Shown here: piece after piece, positions 21,667-32,939 of the stretch
How positions within the stretch are numbered: position 1 is the stretch's first letter
Layout: each line of letters opens with the position of its first letter
From: Archegozetes longisetosus
Taxonomy: Eukaryota > Arthropoda > Arachnida > Sarcoptiformes > Trhypochthoniidae
NCBI GenBank assembly: GCA_018873245.2
Contig: JAEMBT020000003.1
Location: 984,447 to 1,048,446 of the forward strand
Reading direction: 5' to 3'
DNA: 64,000 nt
Notes under the pieces: model-generated
The model's input: only the letters and a program-made list of their open reading frames with translations
Databases searched by the model: none
What the model was told of the DNA's origin: nothing
Position numbers and translations under genes: made by a program

Positions 21667-23880
21667 TTTAAAATTGTTTTTACGACTGTTCCTAGAAATT
21701 CATAACAAATAAATTTGCTTGATGTGTTTATGGCATATTTAATTACAAATATACATTCACACGTGTAATAAAAAGCTTGAAATTGCATTATTGTTAATTC
21801 CAAAGTTTATTTCGTTTTATAATTGGTTAAACGAATATGATTTCTCGTTAATAAATACATCAGAAAACTTTATTACAAAAAATGACTATTATTTACTTTA
21901 TATAACATAAAATTATTTTGAATATTTTTATTGTAATTAGTGCTAAAGCTTATTTTGTTAAACAAAATAAACGAAATAAAACACAACAAATATAAGAAAT
22001 AAAGAATTTCGTTAAAAGAGTTGTGAACAAATAGAGTCATATCATAGACAATTTCGTAATAATAAATAAAACCAAGTTTTCTGATATATTTGTCAAGAAA
22101 ATAAGCAATAAATTCATTAAACCAATTATAAAACAAAATCAGCTTTGGCACTAATTATCTTCAGAGATATTTATACATGGATTTATATTTAATCCGAATG
22201 ACTGTACATATTCTGAATAAGAAGAAAAGAATATAATAAGCGTAAGAATTTTTAAAGGATTAATATGTGTTGTCTGTGGAGCGCATTAAGAATATTTCAC
22301 AGAATTTTCTCACTGAAAAAGATTCAATTTTGCGGTTAGAGTATAGGATTAGAAACAAGAATACAATAGGCCTATAAACATTGATTTCCCAAACAAGACA
22401 TTTATTATATCTCTAACCTTCAAATGTCTTTATTATCCTCGTGTTTAATTAATCATTTCATTGCTGATTATTATCACTCTGCATTATGTTCTTACACTCT
22501 GTTTTCTAAACATTTCAGGAAATAAAAACAGAGATGATTCATGTATATAAAATTATAGTAACGGATAATATTCAAGTTAAAAATCCGAAGCTTTCAACAA
22601 ATGTCGCAATTTTAAACTCATAACATTTTAGTATATCTAAAGAACCGAGACGTTGAAAAATTTTTATGTAATTTCTATTGATTTGCATTTAATTGATACA
22701 GAATAATAGAAATGATATGAACTGCACAATATTTAGTCGTCCATTTTATAGATATAAGCCGGAAGAATAGTTTCAATAAAATAATTTTATTTCGAGCTGG
22801 ATTTTTAGGAAGAAGTAATTAACTATTTCTATATGATTCTTTAAATAAAGTCTCGAAGGGAGAATTTACACTTACAACTAACAGCCTTTTCTCAATGCCG
22901 TTTACCAGGAGATAAAGTGTTATTCAATTAGGAAAGTAATTTATCAAGTTAATTATCTTTATAGTGAAGGAATTTGAAGCATACTATTTTTGATCATGCT
23001 TGGTTGGCTATATGAGCTCTATTTTTTATTTATAAAGTAAAATATTAATTATTCACTTATCATGGTTTGGATTTCAGATTAATTTGCATTTATATCTAGC
23101 TATGACAATATCAAAAGTATTTGACTATTAAAAACTTAAATTTTTCTTGTATTTTTATAAGTTCAGTGTGAGAATGATTTTGAAAACGGTTTGCATTGAA
23201 ATTATAGTCATGCTTATTTAGATAAAACAATGACTATTGTTCTTTGTTTAATTTTTGATAAGAGCTTTGGACATTATTTCTAATAATCCCAAAGTTTGCC
23301 TTTACTTCTATGCCAATAAATCATTTAATATGATTTAGCTTGAAATTCAAGTATTAATTATTAGTCAAAGATTGATGAATAACATCCTGACGGTTCTGAT
23401 GAGCAATTATGATTATTTCGAATACCTCTATCCTGTAAAATTGTGACTTATACCACTATTTCACAAAAATTAATGAAGTTTTGCTATCTGACATCTAAAA
23501 CCAAATTTAGTGCATATTCAATATAGTTCTAATGGTTTTCACGTCAAAGGAAAATTTTTAAAGCTATAAACTACTTCAACAGCACGAAATAATTTGATCA
23601 ATTATTATCTCAGCGAAAAAACTTGGGAATCACATAAAAATGGAACAGATCAATCACATTTAAAGTCGAATTGAATATTGTTAAGGAATACTAAGAAGTT
23701 TTTATTTTAATTTGTGAATATGGAATTTTAAAATTTAATTCAATATATTTATTTGTTTTGAAATCCTTTATTTAATTTCATTCTAATGAAAATTCGATAG
23801 CAATAGAATATTCTTAATGATGAATCAATTGGTTGAAGCTCAGCTAAAGCTACTTTACTATAAGAAATCTCAAAAGTTAA
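21667..23880. other. Long AT-rich stretch, no gene seen
   Basis: About 2.2 kb with no coding signal, no RNA gene and no inverted or direct repeat I could pair. The 5' part of the receptor-like pseudogene may begin near its right edge but is not recognisable. Confidence 0.4.
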
Positions 23881-24585
23881 AAGAATCGAATTATAAAAGC
23901 AAACTTAACATTATCTGAGGAGATAATAAGTTTCTCGATATTTGACTCGGCAGAGTGTCTAAAATCAAATCTTATCGTAGATTTTTCTGGAAACCATTTG
24001 TACGAAATCAGTTTATCTCTATTCCGATTCGTTACTAAATCATGGAACAAATTCAAGCAACATAATCCTTTATTCATGTTCACTGTAAACTTATTGATCT
24101 TATTAAGAAGTATTATTTCTTTGTTGCTATCCGGAGATCATGTACTGATGTTTACACTCGTGGGAGATTTCATTTACTTCATTAACGCTAAATATCACAC
24201 AAATATAGCGATAATACTCTTGGCTTACCTCTACTATGCCACAGCTACTACATTTTCGCCGCTATTATCGTAATATCAAACCTAGTTATCTGATGCCTTT
24301 TAAGATGAAACCAGGATTAACACCTCAAGATATTGGTCTAAGAGATAGATAAGATATTTGAAAATTAATGGAAAGGTTAAGATTTTTTCTAAGTCTATCT
24401 AAACTTCTGTCCTTTTCAGCGACTGCTCAAGCACTGATTATATCCTCAATTTCACTGATTTTGAAGCTTTCGATCCAAGAGTTAATCATTTTAGGTATTC
24501 CATGAACTCTAATATTTACATATTCGATTAATTACTGCATTAAATTCGGGATCTTTCAAACTTCCTACTTTTGCATAGCATGCTA

Positions 24586-25068
24586 CAGTATACGAACCCC
24601 TATATAATGAAGTACGTTTCATTGTCCCCATAATATAAATTACTACTCCTTTTAATGGAGTTCACTGGTTTTAAATTGTTTAAATTTCGATTACCACTTA
24701 TATTTTTCAGTATCAAATAATTTATAAACGATACTATTTATCGGTATTTGCTTTACATTAAATTACGATAATTGTGTAAAAATTCAACTGATTTGCAATA
24801 AAATGTCTAAAGTTGAACGTAAACCAATTTCATTAGAATATAAAATCGCTATAATTAATGATATTGATAGCGGTATGCAAAGGAGTTCAGTGTTCGATAT
24901 AAACTCAAAGACTATACTACACTAAAAACAATTATGAACAATAAAGACAAGTGTATGCAAGCATTTATGAAAAACTAAAACAAAAAGTCAAACTCATTAT
25001 AACGAAGTTCCGTTAATACGAAGTGATTTGTCTGGTCCGTTCGAATTCGTATTAACGGGGTTATACTT
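24586..25068 (+). mobile_element. pogo/Tigger deletion derivative inside the receptor pseudogene
   Basis: TA (24584-24585, 25069-25070) flanks Tigger-like ends: CAGTATACGAACCCC on the left, and GGGGTTATACTT on the right, with GTTATAATGA-type inner motifs. The core starts a pogo/CENP-B-like frame (MSKVERKPISLEYKIAIIND) that soon ends in stops. Removing the element and one TA joins GCATGC-TAT-TAT-CTA, giving an uninterrupted receptor reading frame, so the insertion site is exact. Confidence 0.8.
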
Positions 25069-25478
25069 TATTATCTAAAAATTAAGCCGAAAAACATTCA
25101 CAAAATAATGGGAACTAAATTGCTTCACAAGAATCGATTTAAAAATCGGAATATAGACGATATAATTGGATCATTGAATAATATTTATCTAGAAATAAAT
25201 GAATTTAATTGCAATCATTGGTCTAAATATTGGCTTTGGGTAATAAGTCTTGTCCCGTTTGCTGTAAACACTTTACTTTTTTGAGTCTCTTTTCGGCGAA
25301 TCGAACTTTCTTTATCAAGATTCTTCTTCTTTACGGAGCCTTAAGTTATATTTTGATGTTCCTCCTCTTATGCATCACTTCTTCCGTCGCTTCTGAAGCT
25401 AACAGAACTTACTATATTTTAAATGAACTGTCTTTGTATAACAAGTGAAGTCTAATTATCTCCAAGAGATTTAAGGTA

Positions 25479-26148
25479 CACTTGAACCTCTCAATTGGAA
25501 TCCCTCTGTAATGGAAATTCCTCTATATCTCGATTACAACCTTTCGACCCGAATTCATTCTCATAGAACCCCATTATATGATTCCCTCTATAACTCGATA
25601 ACCTCTGTATTCAGAATTGTCAACACATGATAGAGTCCCGTATACTATAAGCAATACCTCTGTAATGGAAATTGTGTTTTAAAAGTTGACGCAAAGCTGT
25701 AAAAAGTAACTAAAAGTGATGTTTAATGATATCAATACGTGTTTATGTCAAATGTGTATTTAAAATGACATCTAAATCAGTAAAACGAAACTAACTTATG
25801 CGATAAAAAACTTGACTGAAATCGAGAACTTCATAATGGAAGAGACCCCCGAAATGTTTGTTCACTTCTCCAAAGTCAAGAACGCAGTGAACGACTTGAA
25901 AGGCAAACGAAACTTAACTCAAACTTCAATTACTGCTTATTCTAATAAATTATAAATATTTCACTTAATTCTCATTAAAACTTATGTAAAACCATTGAAT
26001 TTAGTGTTATTTATATGTTAATAGAGATATTAAATTCATAAGTCATATATATTTAACACATAGATATAGTCTCTCTATATGTCGAATACCTCTATAAGTC
26101 AATATGAAATTTTGATCCCGAGCACTTTTCAATTGAGAGGTAGAAGTG
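25479..26148 (+). mobile_element. Second pogo/Tigger derivative, in an intron of the receptor pseudogene
   Basis: TA flanks ends CACTTGAACCTCTCAATTG and the inverse of CAATTGAGAGGTAGAAGTG. Repeated CCTCTGTAATGGAAATTCC-like subterminal motifs follow the Tigger pattern. Near 25890-25955 the plus strand keeps NDLKGKRNLTQTSITAYSN, resembling the C-terminal tail of Tigger transposases. The catalytic core is absent. Confidence 0.7.
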
Positions 26149-26314
26149 TATTTATTCTTCAAAATAATATTCCCTAAATTTTAAGGTCTAGAATCAATGT
26201 TTTGTATGCATAAATCTTCTGATAGATTTCAAATTTTATTGAGAGAGTTGGCAAGAAAAGTGTTGGCTTTATTGTTGAAAGCTCTTTCTTACGGACTCTT
26301 ATTTTTTATATCAA

Positions 26315-26838
26315 GTAAGTTATAAAATTTCAGTTTATTGTGAGATAAAAACTTATACTGGCTTTTGCTGTTTTAATATTTGGCCAGCGACTGTAAGTAC
26401 TGTTTATGTTCTGAAAATAGTCAATTTCTATCAATACTTAAACGGCATATCAAAAAAGTTTACTAGAGAGTTATTCACAGTATTCTTTGATAACTAATCT
26501 TAAAAATTTTGCCATCATGTAGAAAAATATTTGTTAACATAAATCAGAGTTAAGAGTCCTTTTAACGAGTTGAGATGAAAACACGATTGCTTTTAAATTA
26601 AATTTGAAAATTGAGAAAGGCTGGCAACGAGAGCTCGTAGTCAATTGTACATTAGTTCATTATTTTTACAATATATGTATGTGTCTATGTCCAAGTACTT
26701 ATGTCCTACTTATGAAGTCTATTATTTACAGAGACTATTGATTATAGTAATGAATAAAGTCTTAATAAACCTAAAATGGTTATAATTATATAATTGTGAA
26801 GCATGCTTCTCATTTGTCACGATAAGTTAACTCTAACA
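26315..26838. other. Intergenic, nothing recognised
   Basis: AT-rich DNA. It may hide the short last exon of the receptor-like pseudogene, which I could not identify. Confidence 0.35.
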
Positions 26839-27394
26839 GCTAACTTCACAACCTGTTAATTTAGAATTTAATCTATTCAACTTTTAAACGTTAGTTAAGA
26901 TAAAAAATCGAATTTAAAATTATTGGGTGCCAAGCACTTAATTCAGCACACAATTAACCTCCTTAAACATAACCAGTTAATTTTTAATTAATAACTTCAT
27001 ATTTATCACTAAAGATTTTATTAAATTCTAATTTAATATTGGAAGGATTTGCTGCTTTTATTTGTTTATTATAACAAGTATTCTTTTAGAGATCTAAGCT
27101 TTTAATTATAACTTTAAGTTAATGTTCGGTATTTCAAGTAGTCAATCAAATAATTATTATAAATTCAACTTCTTAAAGCGATTTTTATGTTCAATATAAA
27201 ACATCTGCCAAAAAGTTTACTTTAAAGGATTCATAGTATGCAAATTACTTAAAGCTAGTAATGTTTAAGGAGGAAAATTGTATGCTGAATTAAGCGCTTG
27301 AAACCCAATAATTTTAAATTGATTTGTTTTGACCTTAACTAACATTTAATAGTTGAATGGGTGGAATTCTAAATTAACAGATTGTGAAGTTAGC
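26839..27394. mobile_element. MITE with about 150-bp terminal inverted repeats
   Basis: The arms begin GCTAACTTCACAA and pair over about 150 nt each (26839-26985 with 27250-27394). They share TTAATTTAGAATT, TTAAAATTATTGGGT and CCTCCTTAAACAT. The middle is AT-rich and non-coding. No clear target duplication or family. Confidence 0.65.
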
Positions 27395-27416
27395 TTGTAA
27401 GCTTAAAACATGAGAC

Positions 27417-28777
27417 TCACTTGGCCACAGTCATATGATAACAGTTAGAATCGAGACTAGTATCATCCAATTGATCTATAGAGTCCATAATAGCATAACT
27501 GTTGCGATTATTAGAAATATCACCCAAATTGTCATAGTGAGAATCGATGATATTTTTTAAGTCGTTGCCGATGTTTACTATAAGCTCATCAGTTTACTAT
27601 TCATTTTTAAGATGTTACAATTTCTGCGAATGAGCTAATTTTTCAATGTTATATCAACATGCTGATTGCAGTTGCAATAAGTAGATATATGAATGTGTTC
27701 TGCAAATCAAGTCATTTTAAAAATTTGGCAAACATTTAGTGCATTTGGATTCGTTTGGTTCGTGCTCTCATTTGCGCAATAAGCGATTCAACTGCATCAA
27801 TATCATATCAATTCATATTCAACTGATCTATTAACGCCAAAAATCGTAGAACGTTTTTATACTGAAATGATTGAATTTGTTGCTAGTTTAAAACCAACTT
27901 CAATAAGTTTTCATATCTTATAGTTCAAACATCAAGTTTACTTAAAGCTGCCAAAGTTTTTTTAAGGATAGAAATATTTGTATTGAAGTTAACATTTGTA
28001 TGATGAGGGCAATAGCTCTTTGTGTTATTAGTGTTGAGTGCGTACCAGCACTCACCAAAAATTATTAATGAATAAAATAATGCTCAAAGCACTACCAACA
28101 GCGTGGCATTGATTTAAGAGTGGAAGGCGAGCAGATGTAGATTTAGTGAAAATATGAGCCGTTAGTTCAATATTCATCTTTCTAAAAATCAACAATATTA
28201 ATGTAGTTTTAATATAATTAGAATGTATGAATTTATATAGACTAAAAGTTCTTGTTATTTTTTGATAAGAAGTCCATCTGAAAATATGCGGCAGAGAAAA
28301 CGAAACATAATATAAAGTTAAAACTGAAAAACAATGTAACTACACGCATAATCAGATATTACTAAAAATTGTCAGCTCTATATAGATTTCAAATTTTGAT
28401 AACAAGTTCTAATGAAGATGAGTTCGATTTTTCTAGAATTCTGATTGATATTCGAGATATACTGTACATCTTTATTCACAAATAACACTTAAGTTAAGGG
28501 TGATTTTTCAAAAGTTTATAATTCGTAATCTTGTATTTTAGATTTTGTCTAGATTTAGCCGGCAGAACCTTAGCGCAGTTTAGTTTTTCAAATTTCAGAC
28601 CCAAACTCGCATTCCTTCTCAATTTGGTTAAGTCACAATTAAGCCTCGAGTGCAGTTCATCAATGCTACTGATAGATCGCAGTCAGTACATTTGGATGGG
28701 TTTTTGATATGCGCTTTTTCTCTGTGCAATTCTAATAGATTTGATTCACTATAACGAAAATTACAGTTCGGGTATTG
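27417..28777 (-). pseudogene. Decayed C2H2 zinc-finger gene
   Basis: Minus-strand fragments in order: 28777-28628 reads YPNCNFRYSESNLLELHRE followed by KAH and PSKCTDCD, a finger with C-x12-H-x4-H spacing whose first Cys is Tyr, plus the start of a second finger. Near 27800-27660, NRLLRK-stop-EHEPNESKCTKCLPNF and CRTHSYIY show a third finger whose final His is Tyr, then after a frame change YCNCNQHVDITLKN. The last stretch, 27597-27417, is an open acidic tail (DISNNRNSYAIMDSIDQLDD) ending at TGA. Stops and a frameshift break the gene. It was likely a DNA-binding transcription factor; the specific gene is not recognisable. Confidence 0.6.
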
Positions 28778-28779
28778 GC

Positions 28780-29095
28780 GCGCGTACGAGTCTATTGTTG
28801 GCTTTGATTGGCCTTTATTGTTGCAAATACCTCTTTATAAACAATTATCTTCATTTCAAACATTGAGAAAGAGTGATTTCAAACATTCATTTGACCACCA
28901 TCAGTTTCTTTCGAGATTTCACTCAAAAGATCACTAAAAATAGGGAGATGATGTTGAGAAAGTTTTAGAGTAGTGCAAGACTTGGAACAGGGTCAGATAG
29001 ACGATTGAGATTTTCATTTGAATGGCTGTAAAGCGAGTTCGAAACACTCGTTATCATAAAGTTAACTTATTTTTAAAGAGTGGTATTCAAAATTT
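28780..29095. other. Flank of zinc-finger pseudogene, nothing further recognised
   Basis: Possibly the degraded 5' part of the zinc-finger gene; no finger or other motif is readable. Confidence 0.3.
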
Positions 29096-29305
29096 CAAAA
29101 GTGAACATTTGAAGCGTTCAACAGATATGCTTAAGCCTTATAAACTGTGTCTAAAAACCTTTGAAATGATGTGCATATCATCTGTTCCAATAGGTCTACT
29201 GATGAACATTGATGATGTACACATCATTTTAAAGCTTTTTGCACACGGTTCCAGAAATATGTATTAAGCATATCAGTTTAACGCTTCAAATGTTGTTCAC
29301 TTTTG
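29096..29305. mobile_element. Short fold-back MITE
   Basis: CAAAAGTGAACATTTGAAGC at the left end is inverted at the right end as GCTTCAAATGTTGTTCACTTT. Inner arms ATATGCTTAA and TTAAGCATAT also pair. Length about 210 nt, no coding capacity. Confidence 0.6.
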
Positions 29306-29450
29306 AAAGAAGTTTGCGCGTTTCCTATGGGTTCCTGGGATAATTTTCACCCGAAATTTTATTGCATATTTTTAAAGTAGCATTATAAGGGAAAATTGTC
29401 TGCCGGGCTCAACAAAACCCATCGAGTAGTTTTTGAGCCAAAGGGAGTTA

Positions 29451-29639
29451 TTATCGTTACATTGTAAGGATGTACAATTAGCAATTATCCCTTAGCATTA
29501 GTTATACACCTCTCAACATCAGTAAAAGAGCCAATGATTCGGAACACACTTTATTTTATTGTGTGAAGCTAACGGGGATATAACTTATAGTAAGGGGCAG
29601 TGGGTTTGCTTATTGTACATCCTTACAATGTAACGATAA
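29451..29639. mobile_element. MITE with TA target, 189 bp
   Basis: The ends TTATCGTTACATTGTAAGG and its exact inverse extend to GATGTACAAT, giving about 29 nt of perfect terminal repeat. TA flanks both sides (29449-29450 and 29640-29641). Perfect repeats imply a fairly young insertion. Confidence 0.75.
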
Positions 29640-29655
29640 TAAAGTTTTGTATATG

Positions 29656-29770
29656 ATACTCAATATGAATATTGAACTTACCTTACAATATTACATTTCT
29701 ATATGTTTATATATAGTAATCTTATAGTAACGTAATATTGTAAGGTATATCCAATAATATCATTGAGTAT
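29656..29770. mobile_element. Hairpin MITE directly next to the previous one
   Basis: Arms ATACTCAAT..CTTACAATATTAC and GTAATATTGTAAG..ATTGAGTAT pair around a small loop. Length about 115 nt. Adjacent to but distinct from the 29451-29639 element. Confidence 0.6.
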
Positions 29771-30059
29771 AACTATGAGTTCTTCTAAGTGTGATCGTTT
29801 GATTCACTCTGGGTCTGCTGCCGAGGCCCAGGTGCAGCCTCAACATGCGATCAATAACATTGGGTCAGTATCAGCTCCGCCAAGCTTTATCATATTATTC
29901 GGAGCATATAAAGCACATGGCGCTTATGAGGTAAAGTGTGCAAACACGTTGGATCTATTAGCTCCGATGTCTTTAGAGATACTGACCCATTGTTAATCTG
30001 TGGGTGAATACAAAACCGACACCACAATTCGATTCGACATTTCGTTTATATTCTCATTG

Positions 30060-30231
30060 ATAAAAATAAATGTGTCGACTCTGTGTTTGCCTATATGTGC
30101 TCTTGTCCCTCAGGCCAAAGAACGGTCCGATGTCGTGCGCACATAGCGACTGTTCTTTGGTACCTCGGACATGACTGTCACCTGTCCGAGTCCCAATTCT
30201 CGCACATTTCCTCGATGATGTGTGTGTGGAA
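30060..30231 (+). mobile_element. Transposase fragment with SWIM-type zinc finger
   Basis: The plus strand encodes VFAYMCSCPSGQRTV then RAHIATVLWYLG, matching the C-x-C..(C)-x-H SWIM finger typical of many transposase-like arthropod proteins (usual form CxC..GARTVGxCAHVATVxWYLG). One expected zinc-ligand Cys just before AH is Arg. The frame closes at TGA 30229-30231. Upstream 29770-30060 is GC-richer and may be more of the same element, but no domain is visible there. Confidence 0.5.
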
Positions 30232-30239
30232 ATGAAGTA

Positions 30240-31055
30240 GGGACAAGATCACTTCTCGGCTTTGATTTTCACTAACACCACTAACATTGTTATTACTACT
30301 AGTATTACTAATACTACTATCACTAACTTAACCTTACCTAAACTAATCTAACCTAACATAACTCAAACAATAGTACGATTGGGTATACAATTTCAATATA
30401 AAGTTCTTATTCATTTGCCATCTCCTTATAATATAATAGTTCAGGCTAAAATTGATCGGGGTTCTTTGTTTACGAATGAGCAGTTGAAGAACTGTCTCTA
30501 ATTTTAATTTAGACCAATATGTAATTTAATTTGCAACAAATCATTGTAATAGAAAAATAACTTTGTTATAAATTTTGATACAATTGACTAGGCTAATAAA
30601 AGTAGGAGTTAAAGCATTGGTTTCTTGTTTTGAGAAAAAACAGATTTAAGTTTGTATGATAGAAGTCCTTTTATTCGTTGAAATGTTTATTTCTGGCTTT
30701 ACTTAAAATTTTCCATTGAATTTTATTCCGAAAATTTGATATATCATTATTTAGGGGTTTAGGATTGTGAAAACAATGAAATTTAAAAAGAACCTCTTAT
30801 CATGACTTATAGCATTCTCTCATTCCCCTAGTCAGTTGAATTAATTTGTGGCAGGCAAAGGTTTTTTGAGCCCCTTAGCCCAAAAATCCTGGCTACGGTA
30901 GTGGAAGTAACAAATAACACTTGAAAGTAATGGACCACAATAGTACCAAATTATCATCAATTGAAATGTTTTAAACATTTATTCGCTAGAATAAGACATT
31001 TAAAATAAATCTTCCAATCTAAAAAATTGTCTTTACCCATCAATTAACAGTTTTT
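30240..31055. other. Intergenic with simple-sequence patch
   Basis: Contains an (ACT)n/(CTAACC)-like patch at about 30270-30365 and otherwise AT-rich DNA. The right part includes the 3' UTR of the LRR gene. Confidence 0.4.
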
Positions 31056-32939
31056 TTAACATCCCAGATCACTAAAAGTCAATTCAAACAGACTTTTACC
31101 CTTATTATCGCAATAAACATTTAAAATATTACTCTTCGTTGTTTCACTAAAAATCCATTTCAAAGTACAATCACAATTAAATTTATTCTTAAAAAAATTT
31201 ATTTGATTTCCGTTCTCTTTAGCAAATTCGCTGAAAATACTCTCATCAATAGTAGTCATGTTATTATTTTCTAAATGCAAACTTATCTTGAATGCATCAG
31301 AAATATCAATCGATCTCTTTGTAAAACTACTGGAACTCAATTTATTATTACTCAGCGAAACAAATAACTGACCAAATCTTGTACTAAACTTCAAACCATA
31401 ATCCTCAATTGCTCTAATAGAATTGTAATCAAGCGATAAGTGTTTCAAATTTGTCAGGCCTGTGAATGCATTCGAAGGAATAATTTCTATGCTGTTATGA
31501 TCAAGAAATATGTGTTCTAATCTATTATTCACTTCATTTTCCTCTGAAATGAATGCATAATCTGGTATTTCTTTGATATCATTATAACTGAATATAATCT
31601 CAATTGTATCCAATTCTTTGCTTAGTTCAAAAATACTATCATCCGACAATTTGGGATTCCTTCTGATAACCAATTTATTAGTTTTGGCTTTTTTGAATAC
31701 TTGATCATCAATTTCTACCAGATTCTCATTATCTTCGATGATAATCTCATAAAACTTGGCGTTTGAAAACAGAAACTTTTCCAAACTTTTGACTTTCGTA
31801 AAGGAAATAGTGAGTAATCTATACTCAAAAGTATACAAGGTCTTAATCTTCGGACCAATACTTTGCATAGCCTGATCATCAATTATGGTTCCATTGCATG
31901 AAATCGTCAACAATTGCCCATTACAAGTGCAAGGCTTTAAGTCTTCAGCTAATGGACACTTGAGTATGGGACAGTTGAGATCCACTTCCTTAACATCAAT
32001 AAATAGAGTCTTATTCTCTTTATTACCACAAATAATATTCATAAGTATATTAAATGTAATTGATTTATCGAACAGCCATTTCATGCCACAGTCACAATTG
32101 AAATAATTAAAATCCACATCAAAACCATTCTTCATATTCGACATAAAAGGTCCAAAAATTTCTTCCGAAAGTTCTGTCAAATAATTGTATTCCATAGAAA
32201 CTGAAACTTGGACTCTGTTTGGATTCTGAAAACTTTTTGGTGTCAAACTTCTATCGTTTAAATGATTCATATTTAAATCAATTATTAACCTATTATTTGT
32301 AGTCCATATCCGTCGATAAGAAGCTGGACTTATAGTCAGTCCATTGTCCTCAATATAATTGATCCGATTGTGGTCTAAACCTATTATTGATAGTTCCGGG
32401 ATATCTATGAAGGTATTCGAAGCGATTCTTGTAATGTTGTTGTAGTGAAGGAAAATGTTTTTCAATTTACTTGTCAATGAATTATTATTCAGTTTAAATG
32501 CGTTAATCGGTATTTCTCTTATGTAATTATTATTCAATTCAATGGTTTCAGTCTCTTCTAAATTCTTAATCAATTTGAATATTGATTCACTACTTATCAC
32601 ATCGTTATTTGAGATAATGAGCCTTCTTGGTCCAGTTTTTAGAGACTTTTCTGATATTTTTTCCAGATGTTTGTTGAATGTTATGAATATATTTTCAAAA
32701 GTCGCGTTTCCAAATAGTTCATCACCAATTGTTGTGATACTAGTATTGGAAATGTTTAGTATATTAAAATCTGTAGTTAAGTCTAATTTCTTGAATGTTA
32801 TTCCTTTTATCTCAAGTCCTGTACAATTTATAACTAATAATTCTGAGTCACAATCACATTGTGGTATCAACACTTTTTCGGGACATTGAGTCCAAATAAA
32901 TGGCAAATTAAATATTGTAACGAAAAAGATTTTGATCAT
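31056..32939 (-). CDS. Secreted LRR protein made of two tandem LRR units
   Basis: A single exon encodes 627 aa from ATG 32939; an upstream in-frame GTG (32948) is not a start in eukaryotes. The signal peptide is MIKIFFVTIFNLPFIWTQ. Two homologous halves follow. Unit 1 (about 19-320) opens with a Cys cap CPEKVLIPQCDCDSELL, runs through LRRs (IFLHYNNITRIASNTF, LSIIGLDHNRINYIED) and closes with an LRRCT cap NYFNCDCGMKWLFD. Unit 2 (about 325-627) repeats this: CPLAEDLKPCTCNGQLL, IFLDHNSIEIIPSNAF, LKHLSLDYNSIRAIED and NKFNCDCTLKWIF. The caps match the arthropod group annotated after the oplophorus-luciferin 2-monooxygenase non-catalytic subunit, represented here also by the one-unit gene at 62100-63428. 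Such LRRs are extracellular protein-binding modules; the luciferase link is historical and no luminescence is implied. No transmembrane segment is seen. Confidence 0.85.
   Translation of the reverse strand: MIKIFFVTIFNLPFIWTQCPEKVLIPQCDCDSELLVINCTGLEIKGITFKKLDLTTDFNILNISNTSITTIGDELFGNATFENIFITFNKHLEKISEKSLKTGPRRLIISNNDVISSESIFKLIKNLEETETIELNNNYIREIPINAFKLNNNSLTSKLKNIFLHYNNITRIASNTFIDIPELSIIGLDHNRINYIEDNGLTISPASYRRIWTTNNRLIIDLNMNHLNDRSLTPKSFQNPNRVQVSVSMEYNYLTELSEEIFGPFMSNMKNGFDVDFNYFNCDCGMKWLFDKSITFNILMNIICGNKENKTLFIDVKEVDLNCPILKCPLAEDLKPCTCNGQLLTISCNGTIIDDQAMQSIGPKIKTLYTFEYRLLTISFTKVKSLEKFLFSNAKFYEIIIEDNENLVEIDDQVFKKAKTNKLVIRRNPKLSDDSIFELSKELDTIEIIFSYNDIKEIPDYAFISEENEVNNRLEHIFLDHNSIEIIPSNAFTGLTNLKHLSLDYNSIRAIEDYGLKFSTRFGQLFVSLSNNKLSSSSFTKRSIDISDAFKISLHLENNNMTTIDESIFSEFAKENGNQINFFKNKFNCDCTLKWIFSETTKSNILNVYCDNKGKSLFELTFSDLGC

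Larger units (their letters stand above)
23881..26314 (+). pseudogene. Gustatory-receptor-like 7TM gene, dead and transposon-split
   Basis: Joined plus-strand pieces read like a chelicerate gustatory receptor. 23881-24250 has LYEISLSLFRFVTKSWNKF, then hydrophobic segments (MFTVNLLILLRSIISLLL; IAIILLAYLYYA). A frame change near 24255 gives FRRYYRNIKPSYLMPF and PGLTPQDIGL, then two more membrane segments to 24585. After a Tigger insertion the same frame resumes (YYLKIKPKN.. IIGSLNNIYLEINEFN). A one-base loss in a T-run near 25280 shifts frame, followed by TM6 (YGALSYILMFLLLCITSSV) and ASEANRTYYILNELSLYNK. A further exon near 26215-26314 reads ISNFIERVGKKSVGFIV, like the family's C-terminal region. 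In-frame stops lie at 24350, 24359 and 24503. The TM7 exon was not found. Two transposons lie inside. Assignment to the GR family is by motif shape only. Confidence 0.6.

Noticed and set aside
30270-30365. Telomere-like or satellite array
   Set aside because: CTAACC-type units are irregular and few; this is a simple-sequence patch.
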